Assembly (NCBI GenBank): GCA_937981765.1
Contig: CALJOM010000006.1
Span: forward strand, 62,001 to 126,000
Source of the DNA: an uncultured Bacteroidales bacterium
GTDB lineage: Bacteria > Bacteroidota > Bacteroidia > Bacteroidales > Salinivirgaceae
Reading direction: 5' to 3'
DNA: 64,000 bases
Shown here: positions 16,679 to 25,778 of the stretch, in pieces
How the letters are laid out: the number at the start of each line of letters is the position of its first letter
Position numbering within the stretch: the first letter of the stretch is position 1
Notes under the pieces: generated by a model
The model's input: only the letters and a program-made list of their open reading frames with translations
What the model was told of the DNA's origin: nothing
Databases searched by the model: none
Made by a program: the position numbers and the translations under genes

Positions 16679-18076
16679 TTAGTTTATTGTTTCAAGCAAT
16701 AACACATTCTCAACATGGTGAGTATGTGGAAACATATCAACTGTTTGAACTTTAGTTATCTTGTATTGATGACTCATCATGGCAACATCGCGTGCTTGTG
16801 TGGCTGGATTGCAGCTAACATAAACTATTTTGGCAGGATTAGCATTTAGTATACTCTTTATTACATCTGGATGCATTCCTGCCCGAGGGGGGTCGGTGAC
16901 AATCAGGTCGGGTTTACCGTGTTTTTCAATAAAATTATCGGTAAAGATATCTTTCATGTCTCCCGAAAAAAACGTTGTGTTCTGTATGTTGTTGATCATT
17001 GAATTCTTTTTTGCATCAACAATCGCTTCTTTTACATATTCTATTCCGTAAACCCATTTCGAGTTCATTGCCAATAGATTAGCAATTGTGCCTGTGCCTG
17101 TGTACAAATCATATACCAACTCTCGGCCGGTTAGTTGTGAAAATTCACACACCGTGTGGTAAAGATTTTCTGCCTGTTGGGAGTTTGTTTGGTAAAAGGC
17201 TTTTGGACTAATGTGGTATTCAAGATGCATCATTTTTTCTGTCAGGAACTCTTTGCCAAAATACAATTGTGGTTTTAAGTCGCTTATCGAGTCGTTTAGT
17301 TTTGGATTTACCACACTCCATAAACTTGATACCTGAGGAAATTGTTGGTGGATAAAATCAAGAACTTTCTGACGTATTTCTTTTGGAGCCTCTTTACTAA
17401 AAACCACAATTACCATCCATTCTCCGGTTTTGCTGTTTCGTAGGATAAGATTTCGCATCTGTCCTTCATGGGTGCGAATGTTTTGGAAACTGATTCCGTT
17501 TTCAATACAGAATTTTTTTACCTGCAAACGTATTTCGTTGGAAAGTGTTGGTTGGAGGTGGCATTCTTCAATATCGAGTACTTTGTCGAAACGGCCAGGA
17601 ATGTGAAACCCTAAGGCGTTGAGATCGGTGCGGTTTTCGATTATCGGCTCGTCCGGTAAAATCCATCGACTATCAGAAAAGGTAAATTCCAGTTTGTTAC
17701 GGTAATGTTTTTGATGCTTGGACCCAAGGATTGGCTGCGGAGGTGGAAATTCTAATTTTCCAATTCGTTCGAGGGCATCGAGTACTTGTTTTTGTTTAAA
17801 ATGGAGTTGTTGGCTGTAGTCTAAATGTTGCCAGCGGCAGCCCCCACAAATGCCAAAATGTTTACAAAATGGTTGTTTTCTATGTGAGCTGTATTTGTGG
17901 AATCGTACAGCAATTCCTTCGGCAAAGTTTTTCTTTTTTTTGCGAAGTTGAATATCCACCACATCACCAGGAGCTACATACGGAACAAAAACCACCAGAT
18001 TATCCACCCGGGCAATAGCCTTTCCTTCGGCACCGATGTCTGTTATTTCAATCTTTTCTAAAACTTTGTTTGTCAT
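16679..18076 (-). CDS. rlmD: 23S rRNA (uracil-C5)-methyltransferase, RlmD/TrmA family
   Basis: A 465-aa SAM-dependent RNA m5U methyltransferase. It has an N-terminal TRAM domain (about 1-60), an iron-sulfur cysteine cluster CKHFGICGGC (about 73-82), a SAM-binding motif DLYTGTGTIANLLA (about 320-333), the VTDPPRAG motif and the catalytic cysteine in VYVSCNPATQARD near the C-terminus. RlmD methylates U1939 of 23S rRNA in E. coli. The Bacteroidota homologues are usually annotated RlmD, although some TrmA-family members have other uridine targets, so position specificity is inferred. Confidence 0.93.
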   Translation of the reverse strand: MTNKVLEKIEITDIGAEGKAIARVDNLVVFVPYVAPGDVVDIQLRKKKKNFAEGIAVRFHKYSSHRKQPFCKHFGICGGCRWQHLDYSQQLHFKQKQVLDALERIGKLEFPPPQPILGSKHQKHYRNKLEFTFSDSRWILPDEPIIENRTDLNALGFHIPGRFDKVLDIEECHLQPTLSNEIRLQVKKFCIENGISFQNIRTHEGQMRNLILRNSKTGEWMVIVVFSKEAPKEIRQKVLDFIHQQFPQVSSLWSVVNPKLNDSISDLKPQLYFGKEFLTEKMMHLEYHISPKAFYQTNSQQAENLYHTVCEFSQLTGRELVYDLYTGTGTIANLLAMNSKWVYGIEYVKEAIVDAKKNSMINNIQNTTFFSGDMKDIFTDNFIEKHGKPDLIVTDPPRAGMHPDVIKSILNANPAKIVYVSCNPATQARDVAMMSHQYKITKVQTVDMFPHTHHVENVLLLETIN

Positions 18077-18103
18077 GAAACCTACGGTTCTTTATGTAAA
18101 AAT

Positions 18104-18138
18104 AAATAGGCCGGCTCTTGCGAGGGCCGACCTATTTT
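18104..18138. terminator. Terminator between floA and rlmD
   Basis: The 12-bp stem aaataggccggc (18104-18115) pairs with gccgacctattt (18126-18137) with one wobble position, and A/T tracts lie on both sides. It lies downstream of floA on the minus strand, 28 bp before rlmD. Confidence 0.75.
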
Positions 18139-18152
18139 ATGGGTTTAGTTCG

Positions 18153-19130
18153 TTAATCTTTATCAAGAGTGTGAGTATCGTTGGATAAGCTTTCACGCAT
18201 ACGGGTATCTGCGTCGATGTTTTTTAAACGATAGTAATCCATCACACCTAAATTGCCTTTACGGAATGCTTCGGCTATGGCTTTAGGAATTTCGGCTTCT
18301 GCTTCAATAACTCTAGCTCGCATTTCTTGAGCTAATGCACGGTTCTCTTGTTCTAAGGCTACAGCCATGGCTCGACGTTCTTCGGCTCGTGCCTGTGCAA
18401 TGTTTTTATCGGCCTCGGCCTGATCCATTGATAATACGGCACCGATGTTTTTCCCAACATCAATATCGGCTATATCGATGGAAAGAATTTCAAATGCAGT
18501 TCCGGCATCGAGTCCTTTTTCCAGTACTTTACGTGAAATAAAATCGGGATTTTCCAGCACACTCTTATGCGATTCCGCGGAACCTATGGAGCTAACAATG
18601 CCTTCGCCTACTCGGGCAAGAACGGTTTCTTCTCCCGCACCTCCAACTAACCGCTTAATGTTAGCACGAACGGTTACTCTGGCTTTACAGATAAGCTGAA
18701 TTCCATCTTTGGCAACGGCAGCAACTGGGGGAGTGTTTATAACTTTGGGGTTAACCGACATCTGAACAGCTTCAAAAACGTCGCGTCCGGCTAGGTCGAT
18801 TGCAGAGGCAGTTTTGAAATTCAGATCAATATTAGCTTTATTAGCTGAAACCAGAGCATGGACAACCCTCTCAATGTGTCCGCCGGCCAGATAGTGGGCT
18901 TCCAGTTCGTTGCGGTTTACCGGAATTCCGGCTTTGGTGGCCTCAATCATTGCTCGTACTATGGATGCCGGGGGTACTTTTCTCCAACGCATTAATATCA
19001 ACTGAATCAGTGGAATACGAACTCCGGATACCAGAGCAGTAAACCACAATCCCACGGGTACAAAATAAAAAATTATCCACAAGCCTACGATAATAACGGC
19101 TGTAAATACCAGAATCAGAGTCATGTCCAT
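18153..19130 (-). CDS. floA: Flotillin-like protein FloA (UPF0365)
   Basis: A prokaryotic flotillin of about 325 aa. An N-terminal membrane hairpin (about residues 4-48 from Met at 19130, [12 protein letters not shown]) precedes an SPFH/PHB-type domain ([21 protein letters not shown]) and an Ala/Glu-rich coiled coil ([20 protein letters not shown]). FloA organises membrane microdomains. The frame extends to 19157, but the ATG at 19130 removes overlap with the upstream stop at 19138 and fits the family N-terminus. It is the last gene of the clpS-nfeD-floA unit; NfeD and flotillin genes are a classic conserved pair. Confidence 0.95.
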   Translation of the reverse strand: MDMTLILVFTAVIIVGLWIIFYFVPVGLWFTALVSGVRIPLIQLILMRWRKVPPASIVRAMIEATKAGIPVNRNELEAHYLAGGHIERVVHALVSANKANIDLNFKTASAIDLAGRDVFEAVQMSVNPKVINTPPVAAVAKDGIQLICKARVTVRANIKRLVGGAGEETVLARVGEGIVSSIGSAESHKSVLENPDFISRKVLEKGLDAGTAFEILSIDIADIDVGKNIGAVLSMDQAEADKNIAQARAEERRAMAVALEQENRALAQEMRARVIEAEAEIPKAIAEAFRKGNLGVMDYYRLKNIDADTRMRESLSNDTHTLDKD

Positions 19131-19137
19131 AGCTAAA

Positions 19138-19608
19138 TTAGTTTTGACGTTTAACAATAATTTTATTGTCTTCGGTTGCTATTACAACAACCGTGTTATT
19201 TTCCTCAATGTATCCATCGGCAGAATAGGCCTCATATTCACGTCCGTTGATTTCTACCGTACCTATTGGGTTTAGTCGGCTTACACATTGCCCAATGGCT
19301 CCAATAAAAGGTTTTTCGGATTCAAAATTGTCAATTTTTGAATCAACGGCATCGTTAAGTGCCAGTTTGTTCCACGTTTTACTTCTAAAAGCCAGAATAA
19401 ACGTAAGTATGGTTAACAATAAAAGTGAAACTAACGCAACCACTCCATAGGTTGTTCCATAGGTTGCAAAAACTATCCAAACGGCAGTTCCAAGTGCTGC
19501 AAAACCAAAAATTCCGGCAATTGATGTTCCAGGAATTACCAAAACTTCCAACAATAATAAAATCAATCCGATAAGGATAAGAATAACAACCGACAGCAAC
19601 GATGTCAT
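19138..19608 (-). CDS. NfeD family membrane protein
   Basis: A 156-aa short-form NfeD protein. It has three or four hydrophobic helices in residues 1-85 and a C-terminal OB-fold domain (about 95-156) ending [28 protein letters not shown]. NfeD proteins associate with flotillin/stomatin partners in the membrane; the partner floA lies 7 bp downstream. Its ATG overlaps the clpS stop by 4 bp, so the three genes are translationally coupled. The serine-protease domain of long NfeD proteins is absent. Confidence 0.93.
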   Translation of the reverse strand: MTSLLSVVILILIGLILLLLEVLVIPGTSIAGIFGFAALGTAVWIVFATYGTTYGVVALVSLLLLTILTFILAFRSKTWNKLALNDAVDSKIDNFESEKPFIGAIGQCVSRLNPIGTVEINGREYEAYSADGYIEENNTVVVIATEDNKIIVKRQN

Positions 19609-19895
19609 AATTCTTCCATAGTAACAGTCAAGCCTTCCAGCTTGAGGCTTTGTTGGGTATTCTCCATTTCTTCAAACGATCCTGACATGATATCGCACTT
19701 CCCTTTCAGATGGGCCAACAGGGCGCATTGCTCAGCCTGTAGTTCGTTGTGCCTGCAAACACGGATTAGGGTGTCGATAACATGCTCAAAGGTGTTTACG
19801 TCGTCGTTGTGAAGAATTAAGATGTACTCCTTGGCCGGCATGTTTTTATCCGACTTCTTAGATTGCTCATTAACACGGCGTTTTACCATAAGCAT
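19605..19895 (-). CDS. clpS: ATP-dependent Clp protease adaptor ClpS
   Basis: ClpS delivers N-degron substrates to ClpAP/ClpCP. The core domain is evident from EYILILHNDDVNTFEHVIDTL (the LHNDD motif contacts the alpha-amino group of the substrate) and VCRHNELQAEQCALLAHLKGKC, with the conserved His and Met-pocket residues. The frame opens at 19910, but a -7 box at 19913-19920 predicts transcription starting near 19906, inside that reading. The ATG at 19895 or at 19889 (MVKRRVNEQ) is therefore the likely start. It heads the clpS-nfeD-floA operon. Confidence 0.92.
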   Translation of the reverse strand: MLMVKRRVNEQSKKSDKNMPAKEYILILHNDDVNTFEHVIDTLIRVCRHNELQAEQCALLAHLKGKCDIMSGSFEEMENTQQSLKLEGLTVTMEEL

Positions 19896-19912
19896 TACAT
19901 TTCTAAACATGG

Positions 19913-19920
19913 CAAAGATA
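19913..19920 (-). promoter_or_regulatory. -7 box of the clpS-nfeD-floA operon
   Basis: Reads TATCTTTG on the minus strand, an exact match to TAnnTTTG. The predicted transcript starts only about 10-17 nt before the likely clpS start codons, giving a very short leader. Confidence 0.5.
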
Positions 19921-20090
19921 ACAAAAATATTTCGTAAATCCTACATTTTTAATTAAAATGGGTTGAGTTTAAAAAGGTTGCATTGGATGATATGGAAACA
20001 GCTGTGCGGCTTTCAGATTGCATTCTCAGGAAATAGTATGGCGGAAATCTCGTTTAATGTTAGTATCTTGCAATGCGAATTTTACCCCCA

Positions 20091-21587
20091 ATGTCTTTCA
20101 ATCTCAAAAGTTATCTAAAATTATCGGCTATTTATACAATTGCCGCTGCTTTTCCGGTAATTATACAGATTTTCATTCTTCCTCTTATCGAAGGTCAAAA
20201 CTTGTTGGGAGCCGATGAATTCTCCAGAATTGCCATCTCAGAGTCGATTTCAACTTTTGTTGGTACAATTATTCTTTTTTCCATGTCGGGAGCCATTTCT
20301 CGGTTTTATTACGATTTTATTGAAGATAGGGCTCTTTTTAATGGCTTGTTTTCAAGCATTCTGATAGGAATACTTAGCCGTGGGATTTTGATTTTGGGAC
20401 TTGGTGTTCTAATGGGCGATTGGGTTGCAAGTTTTTTTAATCAACCCGAATTGCAAAACTTTTCCTCTTATGGTTTTGGAAGTATAGCAATAGGAATTAA
20501 CCGCTCAATTAATATCACGGTCATAACTCTGTTTCGGAATGAACGCAAGGTGATGTTGTTTGTGCTGGTTAATTTTTTAGTAGCTGCTTTACGCACTGCA
20601 GGCCAGCTTATAGGTGTTTTTTATTTCGACATGAGTTTTTCCGGATATGTCAACGGAACGGCTGTTGGTGGGGCAATCATGACCGTTTTTCTGCTTATTT
20701 ATATTTTTCGTCAAACTGGAGTTCAATACTCTCGCACCGTAATGAAACCTGTGTATTCATTTGCTATACCTCTCTTTATTTATGAATTGGTTAAATGGGG
20801 GGTAATGTTTTCCGACAGGCTGTTTTTGGAAAAATTCCCGGTTGAGCTCGGTATTTACGATACCGCTCAGCGCTTTGCTTTCGGGATTTATTATATTTTT
20901 CAAGGCCTCTATGGTGCTGCTCAACCTGATTTTTTTCTCTACCTTACCCAGGGCATTCAAAAAACTGCGAATGATCTTCGCCGGCTTTCAAATATTTATA
21001 TGTTGCAAGCACAGGTAGCAGTCTTAGCGCTGATATTACCCGTAATTGCCTACATTTCGATCTTTTTTGAAACAGCACTTACCAAGTCGGCCAGCCTGAT
21101 TGCGGTGGTTTTTAGCCAGTATATTTTGATTGGAATGAATACTTTGTTTTCGCTGCCAATAATCTACTACAAGAAAACAAACATCTATCTGTATATCAAT
21201 ATCGTAAGTTTAGCAACAAGTCTTCTGCTTAACTTTTGGCTAATTCCTGAGCTAAAAATTTATGGTGCAATTGTGTCGTTTTATGCAGCCAACTCGATAC
21301 AATTATTGTTGATTTTCAGAGCTCAGAAGAGGATTGTTTCCATTCCGTGGAATTTACAAAAATGTCTCTGGTTACCCCTTGCTACAATAGGAATTGCAGT
21401 TGTAGCCGAAGTAACTAAAAAAGTTTTTTCCATAAATCCTTTGTTGATGGCTGTAATAGTTGTAGCGCTTTCTTCAACAGTTTTGGGGATCTTTTATCGG
21501 GCGTTGATTAAAGAATGGATAGAGAAATTTGGCATAGAAACTGTAAAAAAGTTTATATTTGGTCAGAACCAATCGAAATCACCGTAA
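20091..21587 (+). CDS. Wzx/MATE-like polysaccharide flippase
   Basis: A polytopic inner-membrane protein of about 498 aa with 12-14 hydrophobic helices and the MOP-superfamily pattern of O-antigen/teichoic-acid flippases. It begins YLKLSAIYTIAAAFPVIIQIFILPLI, has a FSMSGAISRFYYDF motif after helix 2, and a mid-protein PLFIYELVKWGVMFSDRLFLEKF segment typical of Wzx. It probably flips lipid-linked saccharides to the periplasm. No glycosyltransferases adjoin it, so the cargo is unknown. ATG 20073 and ATG 20091 are both possible starts; the second (MSFNLKSYLK) gives a cleaner family-like N-terminus. Confidence 0.85.
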   Translation: MSFNLKSYLKLSAIYTIAAAFPVIIQIFILPLIEGQNLLGADEFSRIAISESISTFVGTIILFSMSGAISRFYYDFIEDRALFNGLFSSILIGILSRGILILGLGVLMGDWVASFFNQPELQNFSSYGFGSIAIGINRSINITVITLFRNERKVMLFVLVNFLVAALRTAGQLIGVFYFDMSFSGYVNGTAVGGAIMTVFLLIYIFRQTGVQYSRTVMKPVYSFAIPLFIYELVKWGVMFSDRLFLEKFPVELGIYDTAQRFAFGIYYIFQGLYGAAQPDFFLYLTQGIQKTANDLRRLSNIYMLQAQVAVLALILPVIAYISIFFETALTKSASLIAVVFSQYILIGMNTLFSLPIIYYKKTNIYLYINIVSLATSLLLNFWLIPELKIYGAIVSFYAANSIQLLLIFRAQKRIVSIPWNLQKCLWLPLATIGIAVVAEVTKKVFSINPLLMAVIVVALSSTVLGIFYRALIKEWIEKFGIETVKKFIFGQNQSKSP

Positions 21588-21627
21588 AGAATAAAGCTAA
21601 ATCAACAGATATATAAACCGAATAATC

Positions 21628-22641
21628 ATGAAAGTTCCCCATCTATTCAGACTGGCTTTTTTATTAGTATCAGTTTTTGTTGCGGTTTCCTGTGGAAGAA
21701 ATAGCAATCTCCATGGAGGGCAGGGAGGTGAAGGAGAAGTTGTTGTGGTGTTGAACGAAGAGTTTCAGAAAGGACCAGCCGGTCAGGTTATCGACGAATA
21801 TCTTCGCGACAGTTATCTGTTACTTCCTCAGCACGAACCGTTATTTAAACTCTATGTTATTCCTTGGACATCGTTCAGTAATACTTTCCGAGCTTACAGG
21901 AATATTATCCGTATAGATATTAATCCACAATACACTGAGGGAAGTGCCAAAGTTGTGAGCAATAAAGGCAATGCTTTAATTACGTTTACTGCTCCCGATA
22001 CCGAAACTTTTGTTTCATTATTCAAACGCCATGTCGATCAAATAATTAAAATCCTCTCGGAGAACGAAATTGAGTATGCATGGTCGAGAATTATCAAAGG
22101 ATATGATAAGACAATAGAAAATCAATTGCTTAAAAAGCACAACGTTGGACTAAAAATCCCCAACGGCTACTCCTTTAGAAAAGATACCACCGATTTTGTG
22201 TTTCTAAGTCTTGATACAGACCAAATGACATTAGGTCTGGTGATCTATTACTACAACTACACCACACAGGAACAGTTTAAGCCGGAAAGTCTTTTGGCCA
22301 AACGAGATTCTGTAATGCGAAAGCACATAATGGGTCCATTATATCCCAAGCGCATGTCGTTTATGACAACTACTAGAAACCCAATTGCCCCCGTTTCGAG
22401 TGTGTTGCAGGTCAATGGTCAGTACACTGTTGAGATACGGGGTTTGTGGCACGTTACGGAAGATTTTATGGCCGGGCCATTTATTAGTCACACACGTTAT
22501 GATGAGCCTCGTAGGCGTTTAGTAACAATTGAAGGATTTGTATACTATCCCAGCGAGAATAAACGGCGCTATATGCGATGGTTCGAAGCCATTCTGCGTA
22601 ATGTTTATTTTCCTGAAACAATAGCCACTGAAAAAAATTAA
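21628..22641 (+). CDS. DUF4837 family lipoprotein
   Basis: A 337-aa lipoprotein with a signal sequence and lipobox VAVSCG (Cys at about residue 22), placing it in the periplasm or on the outer membrane. The body matches the Bacteroidota-only DUF4837 family (VVVLNEEFQKGPAGQVIDEYLRD, PLFKLYVIPWTSFSNTFRAYRNII, GLWHVTEDFMAGPFISHT). No function is known for the family. It starts 40 bp after the flippase and ends 3 bp before purN, so the three plus-strand genes probably form an operon. Confidence 0.9.
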   Translation: MKVPHLFRLAFLLVSVFVAVSCGRNSNLHGGQGGEGEVVVVLNEEFQKGPAGQVIDEYLRDSYLLLPQHEPLFKLYVIPWTSFSNTFRAYRNIIRIDINPQYTEGSAKVVSNKGNALITFTAPDTETFVSLFKRHVDQIIKILSENEIEYAWSRIIKGYDKTIENQLLKKHNVGLKIPNGYSFRKDTTDFVFLSLDTDQMTLGLVIYYYNYTTQEQFKPESLLAKRDSVMRKHIMGPLYPKRMSFMTTTRNPIAPVSSVLQVNGQYTVEIRGLWHVTEDFMAGPFISHTRYDEPRRRLVTIEGFVYYPSENKRRYMRWFEAILRNVYFPETIATEKN

Positions 22642-22644
22642 ACT

Positions 22645-23226
22645 ATGGGAACTGTCAATATTGGAATATTTGCCAGCGGAGAGGGAAGCAATGCCGAAAT
22701 TTTGATAAACTATTTTAAGTTTCATCCCAAAATCAGCGTTAAAGCTATATTTACCAACAACCCCAAAGCCGGAGTTATCGACCGCGCTAAGCGTTTAGGA
22801 ACCCCGATTTTTATTTTCAATCAAATCGACATGGTGTTTAATGGGCCTGTACATCAGAGTTTATCTAATTTTGGCATCGACTTCATAGTACTTGCCGGAT
22901 ATTTGAAATTGATTCCCGACTGGATGATCCACTGTTACAAAAATAGAATCCTGAATCTTCACCCCGCACTTTTGCCAAAATTCGGTGGTAAAGGGATGTA
23001 TGGTGCCAATGTTCACAAAGCTGTGATTGAGAGTGGAGAACAGGAATCGGGTATTACTATTCATCTGGTTGATTATGAATACGATAAGGGCGAAATTATT
23101 TTTCAGGAAAAGTGCCCCGTTTTGCCCGAAGACACCCCAGAAACCTTAGCTGCCAAAATTCACCGACTGGAGCACAGGTATTACCCCATGATCATTGAAA
23201 AATATATCGCCAGTTTGAAGAAATAA
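22645..23226 (+). CDS. purN: Phosphoribosylglycinamide formyltransferase
   Basis: GAR transformylase of 193 aa, transferring formyl from 10-formyl-tetrahydrofolate to glycinamide ribonucleotide in purine synthesis. The substrate loop FASGEGSNAEIL is at the N-terminus. The catalytic Asn-His pair is in ILNLHPALLPKFGGKGMYG and the conserved Asp in ITIHLVDYEYDKGEII. The length and N-to-C order are normal for PurN. It follows the DUF4837 gene after 3 bp. No other purine genes are in the window. Confidence 0.97.
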   Translation: MGTVNIGIFASGEGSNAEILINYFKFHPKISVKAIFTNNPKAGVIDRAKRLGTPIFIFNQIDMVFNGPVHQSLSNFGIDFIVLAGYLKLIPDWMIHCYKNRILNLHPALLPKFGGKGMYGANVHKAVIESGEQESGITIHLVDYEYDKGEIIFQEKCPVLPEDTPETLAAKIHRLEHRYYPMIIEKYIASLKK

Positions 23227-23247
23227 GGCTGTTCTTTTTTCCGGATT

Positions 23248-23787
23248 TTATTCCCGCTTGAGTTTGTAGATGTGAAGCGTTCGCTTGTCGGCTTCGTTTC
23301 GAGCTGCAAAGAATTCCCTATCGTTGGTATATAACTTGGTAATGTTTAATCCGCGTTCTGCCGGGATACACCCTCGTGGAGTTTTATCGCACAGTACTTG
23401 TCGCATAGAGCGGTTATGAATGTCGATAACTTTATATTCCGAAGAAAAGCGGCCGGCACGCACGTAAAGCAATCTTTCGTCAACAGAAAAGTAGGTTTGG
23501 CTCAACTCAATTACGTCGTCAATCCAATAAGCACCGATAATTTTAAGCGAATCGAGGCTATAGATGGCCACTAGCGAACTTTTAAAGCCATACTCTGCCA
23601 AAAGCAGTTTTCCGCTATCGCTTAGTTTCAGGCTGTTTAGTTGGTAACGTCGGTCATTTACTGCACGCGTATTATCCAGGTGTGGAGGAGCAAACTCAGC
23701 AACCAGTTGGTAGTTTCCTTTCTGCCCCAAAACCAGGGATAGTGAAAAAATACTTATAAAACCAAACAGGAGAGAGAATCGAACCAT
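23248..23787 (-). CDS. Secreted protein of unknown function with propeller-like blades
   Basis: An exported protein of about 179 aa (signal peptide MVRFSLLFGFISIFSLSLVLGQ) with two or three short beta repeats of the kind seen in WD40/YVTN propellers (LNSLKLSDSGKLLLAEYG, SLVAIYSLDSLKIIGAYW, QTYFSVDERLLYVRAG). It is too short for a full propeller, so it may be a fragment of the fold or a different beta-sandwich. The Met at 23787 is preferred to 23799 because a -7 box (TACCTTTG, minus strand, 23809-23816) would start transcription almost at 23799. I cannot name the family. Confidence 0.65.
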   Translation of the reverse strand: MVRFSLLFGFISIFSLSLVLGQKGNYQLVAEFAPPHLDNTRAVNDRRYQLNSLKLSDSGKLLLAEYGFKSSLVAIYSLDSLKIIGAYWIDDVIELSQTYFSVDERLLYVRAGRFSSEYKVIDIHNRSMRQVLCDKTPRGCIPAERGLNITKLYTNDREFFAARNEADKRTLHIYKLKRE

Positions 23788-23995
23788 AACTATGTACAAT
23801 TTCTATCACAAAGGTAACATAATAAACCGACTTTAAGAAACTTTATTGTTCGTAGGTCTGCTTCGTAATAGTTTGTGTAAGGGCAGATATTTGGCATCTG
23901 TGATTTTTCAAACCTTGGGTTGAGCGATAAAAACTTCATAGTAAGCTTTTAGGTTAATTTTTGGAAACGCCAGAATAGGAATAAAAGTTTTTTTC

Positions 23996-24003
23996 TACTT
24001 TTG
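23996..24003 (+). promoter_or_regulatory. -7 box of glnS
   Basis: TACTTTTG matches TAnnTTTG. The predicted transcript start near 24010 supports the glnS ATG at 24039 rather than the in-frame codon at 24012. Confidence 0.45.
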
Positions 24004-24038
24004 CATATTTATTGAACCGGAAAAAATCTCTTGTGAAT

Positions 24039-25748
24039 ATGAATACAACAACTCCTTCGGAAGAAAAAAAGAGTCTGAACTTTATTGAGCAAATTATTGA
24101 AGAAGATCTGCGTAATGGAAAAAACCAAGGGAAAGTTATAACTCGATTTCCTCCAGAGCCTAACGGATATTTGCACATTGGTCATGCCAAATCCATTTGC
24201 TTGAATTTTGGACTTGGGAAAAAGTATGGCGGATATACCAACCTACGTTTTGATGACACAAACCCCGAAAAAGAAGATTTAGAGTATGTCAATTCTATCA
24301 AGGAAGACATACGTTGGCTAGGATTTCAATGGCACGGCGAGCCTCTTTATGCCTCCGACTATTTCGACCAGCTTTATCAGTGGGCCGAAAAAATGATTAT
24401 GGAAGGAAAGGCCTATGTCGACAGCCAGTCGGCCGAAGAAATAAGCCGTCAACGTGGAACCGTTACACAACCTGGGATTGAGTCGCCATATCGGAATCGC
24501 ACCCCGGAAGAAAACCTCGACCTTTTCAGGAGAATGCGAAACGGAGAATTTCCCGCGGGCAGTTGTGTCCTTAGGGCTAAGATTGATATGGCTTCTCCCA
24601 ATATGCTGCTACGCGATCCCATAATGTACCGAATTATTTACAGCGAGCATCACCGAACCGGAAACAAGTGGTGCATTTATCCCATGTACGATTGGGCGCA
24701 TGGGCAGTCTGATTATATCGAGGGGATTACCCACTCAATATGTACCCTGGAATTCGACATTCACAGACCTTTATACGAGTGGTTTTTGGATCAGGTATAT
24801 GAACCGGGTCGCATTCGTCCGCAACAGATTGAGTTTGCAAGGCTCAATCTTAACTATACCGTGATGAGCAAGCGAAAACTGTTGGAGTTGGTTCAAAACA
24901 AGTACGTAAGTGGGTGGGACGATCCACGGATGCCTACCATTTGTGGACTGCGACGTCGTGGCTACACGCCTGAATCAATCCGGAAATTTGCTGAGATGGT
25001 TGGAGTAGCCAAGCGGGATAATGTTATAGATTTTGGGTTGCTCGAATATTGTGTGCGGGAAGATTTGAATAAAACAGCTCCTCGGGTTATGGCCGTTCTA
25101 GACCCTATTAAGGTTGTTATTACAAATTATCCAGAAGGAAAAGTAGAAATGGTCTCCACCGAAAACAATCCGGAGGACCCCAATGCAGGGATGCGCGAAA
25201 TACCGTTTAGCCGTGAGCTCTACATTGAAAGAGCCGATTTTATGGAAAATCCACCTAAAAAATATTTCAGGCTCTCACCCGGTAATGAAGTTCGGCTTAA
25301 ATCTGCCTATATCATTAAAGCAGAAAAAGTTGTGAAAGACTCTCAGGGAAATATTATTGAGATTCATTGTACCTATGACCCCGAGAGTCGAAGTGGTTCT
25401 GGTTCTGAGGCTAGCCACCGAAAAGTAAAGGCTACCATTCATTGGGTTTCGGCAGCTCATGCTGTTGATGTTGAGGTTCGCTTGTACGACCGGCTTTTCA
25501 ACGACCCTACACCGGATGGTCATGATGGAGTTGATTTCAAGGCGTTCTTAAATCCAAATTCTTTGGAAATCATAACTCATGCCAAAATGGAACCTAATTT
25601 TATAGGCCTGGCCCCTGAGACAAGGGTTCAATTTCAGCGCTTGGGATACTTTGTTACCGACCGTTACGATTCCAAACCCGGAAAGTTAGTATTTAACCGA
25701 ATTGTAACCTTAAAAGACGAGTGGGCAAAAATCAGTAATAAGGAGTAA
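24039..25748 (+). CDS. glnS: Glutaminyl-tRNA synthetase
   Basis: A class I aminoacyl-tRNA synthetase of about 569 aa that charges tRNA-Gln directly. The HIGH motif is [10 protein letters not shown] (about residues 40-49) and the KMSKS-type motif is [11 protein letters not shown] (about 277-287). [17 protein letters not shown] and the two C-terminal anticodon-binding beta barrels ([37 protein letters not shown]) are characteristic of GlnRS rather than GluRS. The ATG at 24039 ([11 protein letters not shown]) is preferred on promoter grounds. Confidence 0.97.
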   Translation: MNTTTPSEEKKSLNFIEQIIEEDLRNGKNQGKVITRFPPEPNGYLHIGHAKSICLNFGLGKKYGGYTNLRFDDTNPEKEDLEYVNSIKEDIRWLGFQWHGEPLYASDYFDQLYQWAEKMIMEGKAYVDSQSAEEISRQRGTVTQPGIESPYRNRTPEENLDLFRRMRNGEFPAGSCVLRAKIDMASPNMLLRDPIMYRIIYSEHHRTGNKWCIYPMYDWAHGQSDYIEGITHSICTLEFDIHRPLYEWFLDQVYEPGRIRPQQIEFARLNLNYTVMSKRKLLELVQNKYVSGWDDPRMPTICGLRRRGYTPESIRKFAEMVGVAKRDNVIDFGLLEYCVREDLNKTAPRVMAVLDPIKVVITNYPEGKVEMVSTENNPEDPNAGMREIPFSRELYIERADFMENPPKKYFRLSPGNEVRLKSAYIIKAEKVVKDSQGNIIEIHCTYDPESRSGSGSEASHRKVKATIHWVSAAHAVDVEVRLYDRLFNDPTPDGHDGVDFKAFLNPNSLEIITHAKMEPNFIGLAPETRVQFQRLGYFVTDRYDSKPGKLVFNRIVTLKDEWAKISNKE

Positions 25749-25778
25749 TGTTGTGATAAGCTCTGTTTATGCAGATCG